A DNA stretch of 64,000 nucleotides from F22 sp963675625 (GTDB taxonomy: Bacteria > Bacteroidota > Bacteroidia > Bacteroidales > Bacteroidaceae): contig OY776497.1 in the NCBI GenBank assembly GCA_963675625.1, positions 2,356,001-2,420,000 on the forward strand, given 5' to 3'. Both the position numbers and the translations under genes were made by a program. Shown piece by piece: positions 9,312 through 16,634 of the stretch (position 1 is the stretch's first letter; each line of letters starts with the position of its first letter). The notes below the pieces were generated by a model. The model saw only the letters and a program-made list of their open reading frames with translations. It made no database searches and was not told where the DNA came from.

Positions 9312-9749
9312 ATGAAAGAATTTAGAAAACCCCTTTGGAAAGATTTTTCCTTTCTAGTCAGTTTTGCTTGTTTTATTGCTCCACTCGTGTTTTTCAACGA
9401 AATGGGAGTAGGTACTGTAATTGGCTGCTTATTTTTTGCAATAGCATTGTTTCTGCTACGCGCTTCAGGATATAACTATGCTCATGTAGAGGATGGCAAG
9501 GTTGTGATACATAATTATTTCTTCAAAAGAAAAAGAAAAGAGTTTGCTGCTGAGGATCTGGAAAGTATCGTTTTTGAACGAGCTATTGGTTCGTATGGTA
9601 CTTTCTTCTGGATGCTTGTGGTACCTACTGTGCCTACGAAAAGACCGCTGCGTTATCCTATAGTACGTGTAAGTAAAGAACAAATCAAAACATTGATATT
9701 GGCCACGCATGAGCTTGGGGTAGCTGTTGACTATTCAAGGATTTCTTGA
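9312..9749 (+). CDS. Membrane protein of unknown function (PH-like tail)
   Basis: I do not recognise a named family. The 145-residue protein has two adjacent hydrophobic segments (about residues 12-30 and 34-50). A soluble part follows, rich in alternating beta strands (YAHVEDGKVVIHNYFFKRKR, then DLESIVFER). That layout resembles bacterial PH-domain membrane proteins in which two helices precede a barrel; this is a structural guess. The ATG at 9312 is chosen because the promoter covers the longer frame. A terminator begins 42 bp after the stop, so it is a single-gene unit. Confidence 0.65.
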   Translation: MKEFRKPLWKDFSFLVSFACFIAPLVFFNEMGVGTVIGCLFFAIALFLLRASGYNYAHVEDGKVVIHNYFFKRKRKEFAAEDLESIVFERAIGSYGTFFWMLVVPTVPTKRPLRYPIVRVSKEQIKTLILATHELGVAVDYSRIS

Positions 9750-9790
9750 TAGTATGTGCTGCAATCTCTGAAGATATGGCTTTATTGAAT

Positions 9791-9839
9791 AAGCACCATC
9801 TGGCAATCATATAGACCAGATGGTGCTTGTTTGTTTTTA
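9791..9839 (+). terminator. Terminator after the 9312 gene
   Basis: A perfect 13-bp stem (9791-9803 with 9816-9828) has a 12-nt loop and is followed by GTTTGTTTTT. The rest of the gap up to 10053 holds only the LruC promoter at 9899-9929; I see nothing else in it. Confidence 0.88.
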
Positions 9840-9898
9840 TGGGCCCGTCTAATGACTGGGGAATAGATAATGTTTTTTAATTTATTTGTGACAAAAAC

Positions 9899-9929
9899 TT
9901 GTACATATTAGATCGTTCAGCTATATTTG
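9899..9929 (+). promoter_or_regulatory. Promoter of the first LruC lipoprotein gene
   Basis: TATATTTG at 9922-9929 with TTG at 9899-9901, 20 bp apart. It implies a 5' leader of about 120 nt before the ATG at 10054. Confidence 0.55.
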
Positions 9930-10053
9930 AGGGAGATTTTTGATTCAATACTTGTATATATCTATATGTATGAGAACGTAGATTGTTACGTAAGTCGTAA
10001 TAGGGTATGAGTTTTTCAAATTGAAGTAGTACGTACACTTAATAGATTGATAT

Positions 10054-12555
10054 ATGTTTTCAAGAAATACTTGGTGTCTATCATCGCTTTTTTTTCTTTC
10101 AGCTGTCCTCGTCACTGGATGCATAGACGATACCGACAGATACAGACCCATTGAACCTGGTACTAGTCCACTGGCTTACTTAGAGCCCAGCGCTGATTTC
10201 TCTTGGAATACAATGGATAAGGCTTCTGTGACTATAGAAGTCGATGACAAATTTAACAACGAGTACGATTATATTGTGCGTGTCTATAGTTATGATCCTA
10301 TAAGTGTAGATGAACCTAATGCGCTGTTTTCAGGGACTGCACGTGGAAATACTCCGCTGACTTATATGCTGGATTTCCCCAGTAAGATGACTAATATCTA
10401 TGTTGAAGTGACTGATCCGCAGGGGTATTCATCGGTGTATGGATATGAAGCACCGGCGGCTGGAACAAGTGTGACTTTGCCTTGCCGTGTGGGGCAACCA
10501 GCCTATGGGACGACTCGTGCTGCGCAAACGCGTGCTGCTGTGGCGGCAGAAGATGTCGATTTTACGATTCCAAGCCCAGCAGCATTGCCCACTTTTGATA
10601 CGACAGTGCCTGCAGATGCTAGTGAGGTGCCCGATGTCAGTGTGTGGGGAAAGGATGCTGTATATATTGTGCCGCAGGGGAAAACGATCAAACTAAACAA
10701 TTATAATAATTATCAGCCTGCTACGTCTGGACAGCTTCGCATATTGGTGGCGGGAACTCTCGATATACAGACGCTTATGTTGTACAATGGGGCGCAGTTG
10801 TATATTTTGCCTGGAGGGAAACTACGAGGGGATAAAGTGGTGCTCGCTCAGGATGCTGTTTTGCATGTTGCCGATGGTGCATATAGTGATGTCATGCAGG
10901 TGACTACTCAAGGTAGCAATGCTTTACTGTATGCTGGGGGTGATGTGAGAATCACGGATAAAATAAGTTTTAATAATGCTGGAAGCAATATCTATGTGGC
11001 GCCAACTGGACGACTATATGGTGGGGCTACTGTTGAGTATATGCAGGGGGATATCTATGTGGATGCCGATACGCAAAGCAGTGGCGCATGTGCTTTTAGT
11101 GCGATCAAAGCGGAGAATAGTACGGTGCGATTGATTGTGGCACCCAATGCTACGATGGATGTGACATCTTCGGTGAAATGTTATGGCCAGTTGTATAATG
11201 GGGGGCTATTTTCTGCTGCAACAATTGAGGGGAATAATGGAAGTGCACCGACGATCTATAATGCATGTACGCTTGTTGTATCCGATGAGATTGCTAAGAT
11301 TGGGGATATGTATCTTAAGCATGGTACGGTGTCGGGCAAGGTGCAACATAATAACGATGAGTTGACTTTTACGTCTCTCAAAAAATATGCGCCTAGTTAT
11401 ACGCATAATATATATCTGCTGGATGGGTCTTTTATATTTGTTGAAGATATGCAGTTTGGAACGGGTGCTGCGTATGGGTTGAACAATGAGGGGGATGCTG
11501 AAACGTCTTTTGTGCGTTGTTCGCAAACAATGGAAAGTCAAAATGGATTTACCTTTTATGGCAATGTCGTGGCGGAAGTGGTCAACAAACCGAAGAAGAT
11601 TAGAACATCCAATGGGGCTGTGTCTTCAAAATCTGGGAATGTATTGCTTGATCTGACAACTTGTACGGGAGCGGTGAAGACGCGTGAGGTCGATCCAACT
11701 CCTCCAGCTCCTGCTGGGGACTATGCGGCATCGGTGCAAGCTGAATATACGGTAAACTTTGAAGATCAATGGCCGGTACTGGGCGATTATGATTTAAATG
11801 ATATCGTGTTGCATGTCAAGAAGATAGATACTGTGCAGAATGGCAATGAGGTCAAAAAAGCGACGTTTACATTTGAGCTTCTTGCTGTGGGGGCAACGTA
11901 CACACTGGGCATGGGACTCGAGTTTGTGGATGTCGATAACGCCCAAATTAAGGGTGTGGTCAATGAGTTGGAGGGGCAGGCTGGCTGTGAGGAGTCGGAT
12001 ATTTACACTGCTTTTCATCTTGATGAGAAAGGGCTTGATGTTGGCGAATCAACAGATAAAGCGATTATTCCGTTATTTTATAATGCGCACAAGGTGTTGC
12101 TGGATCAAAGTGATTTGCCATGGTCGCAAAGGGAAACGATCAATACTGGTGAAGAGAATGTTACTGCGCGTACCTTTACTGTGACTGTTACGTTTGCCGA
12201 TGGGGCCAATGTGAGTCCTGAGGCGCTCTTGTCGTCATCGCTCAATTTCTTTATCTATCGTGTGGTAGATACCTATGAGGGGAAACGAGTGGAGATTCAC
12301 TTAAAGAACTTCCCGCCTACAAGAAATGCGGTATATACTCCATTCTTGACGGATGCTTTGAAGGCGCTTCCTGAAGGGTCTTATTTTGTGACTGATGATG
12401 GATTCCCTTGGGGACTTATTGTGTCGGATGTGTCTGATACATCTACTCCTTGGACTTGGCCTGACGAGGCGGTTTTGATCAGTACGGTGTATGCCGATTT
12501 TGATCTGTGGGTAAAATCTAATGGGAAGTCTAATAAAGACTGGATGGATAAATAA
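10054..12555 (+). CDS. LruC-domain surface lipoprotein (833 aa)
   Basis: A lipoprotein signal peptide ends at VTGC (Cys23), so the protein is lipidated and probably exported. The middle (about residues 205-430) has many short strands with Gly/Asn turns (for example LRILVAGTLDIQTLMLYNGA), which suggests a beta-helix. From about residue 568, NFEDQWPVLGDYDLND opens an LruC domain, a C-terminal module common in Bacteroidales lipoproteins whose role is not established. The C-terminus SNGKSNKDWMDK closely resembles that of the second LruC protein at 25534. Adhesion or matrix roles are possible but unproven. It converges on rplS across a shared terminator. Confidence 0.85.
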   Translation: MFSRNTWCLSSLFFLSAVLVTGCIDDTDRYRPIEPGTSPLAYLEPSADFSWNTMDKASVTIEVDDKFNNEYDYIVRVYSYDPISVDEPNALFSGTARGNTPLTYMLDFPSKMTNIYVEVTDPQGYSSVYGYEAPAAGTSVTLPCRVGQPAYGTTRAAQTRAAVAAEDVDFTIPSPAALPTFDTTVPADASEVPDVSVWGKDAVYIVPQGKTIKLNNYNNYQPATSGQLRILVAGTLDIQTLMLYNGAQLYILPGGKLRGDKVVLAQDAVLHVADGAYSDVMQVTTQGSNALLYAGGDVRITDKISFNNAGSNIYVAPTGRLYGGATVEYMQGDIYVDADTQSSGACAFSAIKAENSTVRLIVAPNATMDVTSSVKCYGQLYNGGLFSAATIEGNNGSAPTIYNACTLVVSDEIAKIGDMYLKHGTVSGKVQHNNDELTFTSLKKYAPSYTHNIYLLDGSFIFVEDMQFGTGAAYGLNNEGDAETSFVRCSQTMESQNGFTFYGNVVAEVVNKPKKIRTSNGAVSSKSGNVLLDLTTCTGAVKTREVDPTPPAPAGDYAASVQAEYTVNFEDQWPVLGDYDLNDIVLHVKKIDTVQNGNEVKKATFTFELLAVGATYTLGMGLEFVDVDNAQIKGVVNELEGQAGCEESDIYTAFHLDEKGLDVGESTDKAIIPLFYNAHKVLLDQSDLPWSQRETINTGEENVTARTFTVTVTFADGANVSPEALLSSSLNFFIYRVVDTYEGKRVEIHLKNFPPTRNAVYTPFLTDALKALPEGSYFVTDDGFPWGLIVSDVSDTSTPWTWPDEAVLISTVYADFDLWVKSNGKSNKDWMDK

Positions 12556-12581
12556 AGACTAGCTAAATAAAACGAATAAAA

Positions 12582-12614
12582 AAAATGCATCGAGAGAAGC
12601 TCTCGATGCATTTT
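12582..12614. terminator. Bidirectional terminator between the LruC gene and rplS
   Basis: A perfect 15-bp inverted repeat (12582-12596 with 12600-12614) has a 3-nt loop. It has an A-run on the left and a T-run on the right, so it can end transcription from both convergent genes. Confidence 0.92.
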
Positions 12615-12639
12615 AATTTTTTATCAAGTAGTGTCTTGA

Positions 12640-12999
12640 TTACTTCGCGTTGATTACGCGCTTTTCTTTGATACGAGCCTTCTTACCTGTAAGGGCACGT
12701 AGATAGTAAAGTTTAGCACGACGTACTTTACCTACCTTGTTCACTTCGATAGAATCGATAGCTGGTGATTCAAGTGGGAAGATACGTTCTACACCTACAG
12801 TACCAGACATCTTACGTACGGTGAAACGTTTTTTGTCACCGTGACCTGCGATTTTGATAACTACGCCGCGGAAAAGCTGAACACGCTCTTTATTTCCTTC
12901 GACGATACGATACGCTACTGTAACTGTGTCACCTGCTTTGAAGCTTGGGTGTTGCTTACCTGTAGCAAATGCTTCTTCTGCAATTTTAATGAAATCCAT
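12640..12999 (-). CDS. rplS: 50S ribosomal protein L19
   Basis: L19 lies at the 30S-50S interface of the ribosome. The 119 residues contain the family core: FKAGDTVTVAYRIVEGNKERVQ, GVVIKIAGHG, a VGVERIFPLESP segment and RRAKLYYLR near the end, followed by a basic tail. The ATG at 12999 is the natural start. It is transcribed alone, which is usual in Bacteroidales, where it is often separate from rimM/trmD. The promoter lies about 90 bp upstream. Confidence 0.97.
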   Translation of the reverse strand: MDFIKIAEEAFATGKQHPSFKAGDTVTVAYRIVEGNKERVQLFRGVVIKIAGHGDKKRFTVRKMSGTVGVERIFPLESPAIDSIEVNKVGKVRRAKLYYLRALTGKKARIKEKRVINAK

Positions 13000-13083
13000 T
13001 GTTTTTCTTTCTTATAATTGTATGATCGTTCTACGCAACATATCAAATATCTCTTGTTTGACAGCGATTACGCGGAAGCGGTG

Positions 13084-13114
13084 CAAAGTAACGAATTTCT
13101 TCTGAATTACACAA
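13084..13114 (-). promoter_or_regulatory. Promoter of rplS
   Basis: On the minus strand TTACTTTG (13091-13084) resembles the -7 box with one mismatch. A TTG lies at 13114-13112, 20 bp upstream. It sits back to back with the 13135 box for the divergent nucleotidase genes. Confidence 0.5.
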
Positions 13115-13134
13115 GTGCTTTCCATTTTATTCCG

Positions 13135-13142
13135 TATCTTTG
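13135..13142 (+). promoter_or_regulatory. -7 box for the 5'-nucleotidase cluster
   Basis: TATCTTTG matches TAnnTTTG exactly; no clear -33 element precedes it. Four nucleotidase-domain genes with short gaps follow, so this may drive the whole cluster. Confidence 0.5.
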
Positions 13143-13205
13143 ATGGCGTAAGTAAGGAAAATTAATGGAAATCTACTGATAATCAACTTAAAAACTATAT
13201 TTAGC

Positions 13206-13985
13206 ATGAAGATAATGCGCATGAGTACGGTGGTGATGGCTCTTGTTTTAGGAGTTAGCATGACATTCACTAGTTGTGAGACTAAAAAAAGCTACAAAGT
13301 AGTTCATATTGTAGGAAATTCTGTACCTATGGATGCCTCGCAAGAAGTCAATCCTGATAGTGCTACAATCAAAATCCTTGAACCGTACAAAGACAAAATC
13401 CATCAGACTATGACAACTGAGATCGGGGTGGCTGCCAAGAATCTCACTAGCGGGCAACCTGAATCGACGCTGGGCAATCTGGTGGCGCGTATGTTGAGAG
13501 AGGCTGCTGTAGCTCATCTTGGTAAACCAGCGGATATGGCTTTGGTCAACGTGGGAGGTTTACGTGCTGATATGGCCAAAGGAAAAATTATGAATGGGAC
13601 AATCTTTGAAATTCTGCCATTTGACAATTCATTAAGCATCGTCTATCTGCATGGGGATAAACTAAAGGAATTGATGCAGAATATCGCGACTGCTGGTGGC
13701 GAAGGGGTGAGTAATTGTACTATCCGATTCAATGCAAACCATGATTTGATCTCTGCAAAAGTGGGGGGTAAATCAATCAATCCGAATAAGGTATATACTG
13801 TATCAACTATCGATTATTTGGTAGAAGGTAATGATGGCATGACGGCTTTGACTAAAGCTGATAGTGTGGCGGCATTTCCATATGATACGTTGCGTGATTT
13901 GATGATGCAGTATATTGTGAAGCAAACCAAAGCGGGCAAATTGATCGATGCACGTATTGATGGTCGCATCAAAATGGTGAAGTAA
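13206..13985 (+). CDS. 5'-nucleotidase C-terminal domain lipoprotein, copy 1
   Basis: Signal peptide and lipobox end at FTSC (Cys24), so this is a lipoprotein. The remaining 235 residues are only the C-terminal, substrate-binding domain of UshA-type 5'-nucleotidases. Visible motifs are LGNLVARMLREA, the base-binding stretch LVNVGGLRADM, FEILPFDNSL and DYLVEGNDGMTAL. The catalytic metal-binding domain is encoded by the next gene, 35 bp downstream. The two products probably work together as a split periplasmic or surface nucleotidase that releases nucleosides and phosphate. A paralogous pair follows at once. Confidence 0.88.
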   Translation: MKIMRMSTVVMALVLGVSMTFTSCETKKSYKVVHIVGNSVPMDASQEVNPDSATIKILEPYKDKIHQTMTTEIGVAAKNLTSGQPESTLGNLVARMLREAAVAHLGKPADMALVNVGGLRADMAKGKIMNGTIFEILPFDNSLSIVYLHGDKLKELMQNIATAGGEGVSNCTIRFNANHDLISAKVGGKSINPNKVYTVSTIDYLVEGNDGMTALTKADSVAAFPYDTLRDLMMQYIVKQTKAGKLIDARIDGRIKMVK

Positions 13986-14020
13986 CTCCTTGAATAATTG
14001 ACACATAAAAAAATAAACTT

Positions 14021-14875
14021 ATGATACGCACAGTATATATTCGTTCTGTATTGGCAATGGTGCTTGTATTGACTTCTTTTTCATTGGAGGCTCAAGAGGT
14101 ACAGTTGCATATTTTCCATACCAATGATACGCATTCACGTATAGAACCAACGCCTATGGATGCTCCAAAATTGGCTGATAGGGCTGGCTATGTGCGACGC
14201 AATACTTTTATCAAAAAGATGCGTGCGCAGTATCCTGATTTGTTGTTGTTTGACTCGGGTGATTATTGGCAGGGAACGCCTTATTTCAATATATTTAAAG
14301 GAGAAGTGGAACTCAAATTGATGCAGGAAGCAGGCTATGATGCCGTGGCTTTGGGGAATCATGAATTTGACTTCGGCCTAGAGAATATTAAGGAACAGTT
14401 TGCCAAAGTGAATATCCCTTTGTTGTGTGCCAACTATGATTTTACTGGTACTGTCTTGGAGGGTGTGGTGAAACCGTATATTATTTTGAAGCGTAAGGGA
14501 CTAAAAATTGGTGTCTTTGCTTTGTCGCCAAATCCTGATGGATTGATTCAGAAGTCAAAGTATAAAGGAGTGCGCTATATAGATCCTATTACGGTGGCAC
14601 AAGAAACGGCCGATTTTCTACGTCATGCGGGGCAGTGTGATATGGTGGTTTGTCTATCTCACTTGGGCTTTTTTAATGAGGACAATGTGATGGGGGATAA
14701 GAAGTTGGTACACGAAACGAATGGTATTGACCTCGTATTAGGTGGACATTCACATACGTTTTTAGCTAAGCCTGTTTTAGTGAAAAATAAAGATGGGGTC
14801 GATATTCCTGTTTCTCAAATGGGTAAAATGGGGGCTTCTGTTGGTACAATAACTGTGACATTGGATAAAGAATAA
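14021..14875 (+). CDS. 5'-nucleotidase N-terminal metallophosphatase domain, copy 1
   Basis: A signal peptide (about residues 1-24, ending SLEAQ) exports this calcineurin-like phosphoesterase. All metal motifs are present: NDTH (Asp36, His38), DSGD (78-81), GNHE (112-115), LSHLG (His214) and GGHSH (241-245). It has 284 residues and stops where the UshA linker would begin, so it lacks the nucleotide-binding C-domain supplied by the gene upstream. Expected activity is hydrolysis of 5'-nucleotides or UDP-sugars outside the inner membrane. The gap to the next gene is 9 bp. Confidence 0.9.
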   Translation: MIRTVYIRSVLAMVLVLTSFSLEAQEVQLHIFHTNDTHSRIEPTPMDAPKLADRAGYVRRNTFIKKMRAQYPDLLLFDSGDYWQGTPYFNIFKGEVELKLMQEAGYDAVALGNHEFDFGLENIKEQFAKVNIPLLCANYDFTGTVLEGVVKPYIILKRKGLKIGVFALSPNPDGLIQKSKYKGVRYIDPITVAQETADFLRHAGQCDMVVCLSHLGFFNEDNVMGDKKLVHETNGIDLVLGGHSHTFLAKPVLVKNKDGVDIPVSQMGKMGASVGTITVTLDKE

Positions 14876-14884
14876 AACAAGCAT

Positions 14885-15751
14885 ATGACGAGAAGGGTTG
14901 TAAGATGTGGTGTGATTGTGTGCATCGCTCTTTTTGGAGTACTTATAGGATGTAGTACTACTAAAGAAAATACATTTACTGATGATGAGGCTATTACTGA
15001 TTCTATTCCTGATGCGGGGGGTGACTCTGACGAAGGAGGTGGGGAGGCTACTGTACAGTATAGTCTCATTGGTATCAGTAATAAAGTGCATGCAATGGAT
15101 GTGAGTTTGGAAAGCAATGCGGACCAAACGACCATTAGTTTGTTACAACCATATAAGGAGGAAATTGCCAAGAAGATGGACGAAGTCATTGGATATGCTT
15201 CGACAACTTTGACGCGTGAGGCGCCAGAATCTCCTTTGGGCAATCTTGTTGCTGATGTGCTACGCGAAGCTGGAGAGGTGGCGCTCGGGAAACCGGCAGA
15301 TATGGGTTTGGTCAATCGAGGTGGGTTGCGTTCTAACTTATATGCGGGCAATATCACTAGTAGAAAGGTGTATGAAATCTTTCCTTTTGAAAATTCTCTA
15401 TGTGTTGTGACACTCAAGGGGAGTGTTTTGATGGAACTTATGCGGAATATTACATCTACGAATGGGGCGGGGGTGAGTAACTGTGTCATTCAGATGGATA
15501 GTAGGCGCAATCTGGTGTCGGCTACGATAGGTGGACAAGCTATTGATAGTCAAAAAATGTATTTTGTGGCTACTATTGATTACTTGGTAGAAGGAAATAG
15601 TGGTATGACGGCTTTGACAAAGGCAGAAAATGTAGATGCATTCTCGTCTTTGACGCTTCGTCAATTGATGATAGACTATATCCAGAATAAAACGAAGGCT
15701 GGACAGAAAATTACGGCTCAGGTAGAAGGGCGTATCAAACAAATAAATTAA
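14885..15751 (+). CDS. 5'-nucleotidase C-terminal domain lipoprotein, copy 2
   Basis: A paralogue of the gene at 13206. The lipobox ends at LIGC (Cys23). It differs by an acidic, Gly-rich linker at about residues 30-55 (containing DAGGDSDEGGGEATVQ), absent from copy 1. Conserved segments include SPLGNLVADVLREAG, LVNRGGLRSN, YEIFPFENSL and DYLVEGNSGMTAL. It presumably pairs with the phosphatase gene 5 bp downstream. The 5 and 9 bp gaps on either side indicate a single transcript with both pairs. Confidence 0.87.
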   Translation: MTRRVVRCGVIVCIALFGVLIGCSTTKENTFTDDEAITDSIPDAGGDSDEGGGEATVQYSLIGISNKVHAMDVSLESNADQTTISLLQPYKEEIAKKMDEVIGYASTTLTREAPESPLGNLVADVLREAGEVALGKPADMGLVNRGGLRSNLYAGNITSRKVYEIFPFENSLCVVTLKGSVLMELMRNITSTNGAGVSNCVIQMDSRRNLVSATIGGQAIDSQKMYFVATIDYLVEGNSGMTALTKAENVDAFSSLTLRQLMIDYIQNKTKAGQKITAQVEGRIKQIN

Positions 15752-15756
15752 AAATC

Positions 15757-16608
15757 ATGACAACAGCACGTCTCCATATATTACGTACATATTTTATTGT
15801 ATTGTTGGCTTTTGTGGCGTCCAGATCTATTTCAGTACATGGACAAAATAAACAATTGCATATCTTTTATACCAATGATTCTCATTCTCGTATTGAACCG
15901 TATGTGACAAGTAGTGCTAGTCCTGGTTTAGGGGGCTATGTAAGGCGTAATACATTTATGAAGAAGATGCGTGCGACGTATCCTGATTTGTTGTTGTTTG
16001 ACTCGGGCGACTTTTGGCAAGGAACTCCATATTTCAATATCTTCTACGGAGAGGTGAGTATGCTGTTGATGCAGGATGCTGGCTATGATGCCGCAGCTCT
16101 CGGAAATCATGAGTTTGATTTGGGAATGGACAATATGAAGAGACAGTTTGAAAAAGTCGACTTCCCTATACTCTCGGCCAACTATGATTTTTCTAATACG
16201 GTCTTAAGGGATGTGATCAAGCCGTATGTGGTGTTGGAACGCAAAGGCTTGAAAATCGGTGTTTTTGGTTTGACGCCCAATCCTGATGGATTGATACAAA
16301 AGTCTAATTATGAGGGGGCGGTGTATAGCAATCCTATAACAACAGCTCAAAAGATGGTTACGTTGTTGCATGACCAAAAAAAATGTGATTTAGTGGTGTG
16401 TTTGTCTCATTTGGGATTATATACAGATAAGAAATTGGCGGCTGCAACTCGTGGCATTGATATAATACTTGGGGGACATTCGCATACGTATATGCTGGAA
16501 CCAGAGTATGTCAAGAATTTGGATGGGAAACTGATTCCTATTAGTCAGATGGGCAGCCTTGGACGTAGCATCGGAGAGATGACACTTACTTTTCAAGTAA
16601 AACAGTAG
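15757..16608 (+). CDS. 5'-nucleotidase N-terminal metallophosphatase domain, copy 2
   Basis: A paralogue of the gene at 14021, with long identical runs such as YPDLLLFDSGD and GLKIGVF. It has a signal peptide ending near SVHGQ and all metal-binding motifs: NDSH, DSGD, GNHE, LSHLG and GGHSH. Its 283 residues again cover only the catalytic domain. The domain order on the chromosome (C-domain gene, then N-domain gene) is the reverse of the order inside one-piece UshA, and it is kept in both copies. Confidence 0.9.
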   Translation: MTTARLHILRTYFIVLLAFVASRSISVHGQNKQLHIFYTNDSHSRIEPYVTSSASPGLGGYVRRNTFMKKMRATYPDLLLFDSGDFWQGTPYFNIFYGEVSMLLMQDAGYDAAALGNHEFDLGMDNMKRQFEKVDFPILSANYDFSNTVLRDVIKPYVVLERKGLKIGVFGLTPNPDGLIQKSNYEGAVYSNPITTAQKMVTLLHDQKKCDLVVCLSHLGLYTDKKLAAATRGIDIILGGHSHTYMLEPEYVKNLDGKLIPISQMGSLGRSIGEMTLTFQVKQ

Positions 16609-16634
16609 TCTAAATAAAATGAATAACACAACGT

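Noticed and set aside
14815..15489. A 224-codon open frame on the minus strand
   Set aside because: It lies opposite the well-supported nucleotidase copy 2, has no recognisable motif and a composition typical of an antisense shadow.
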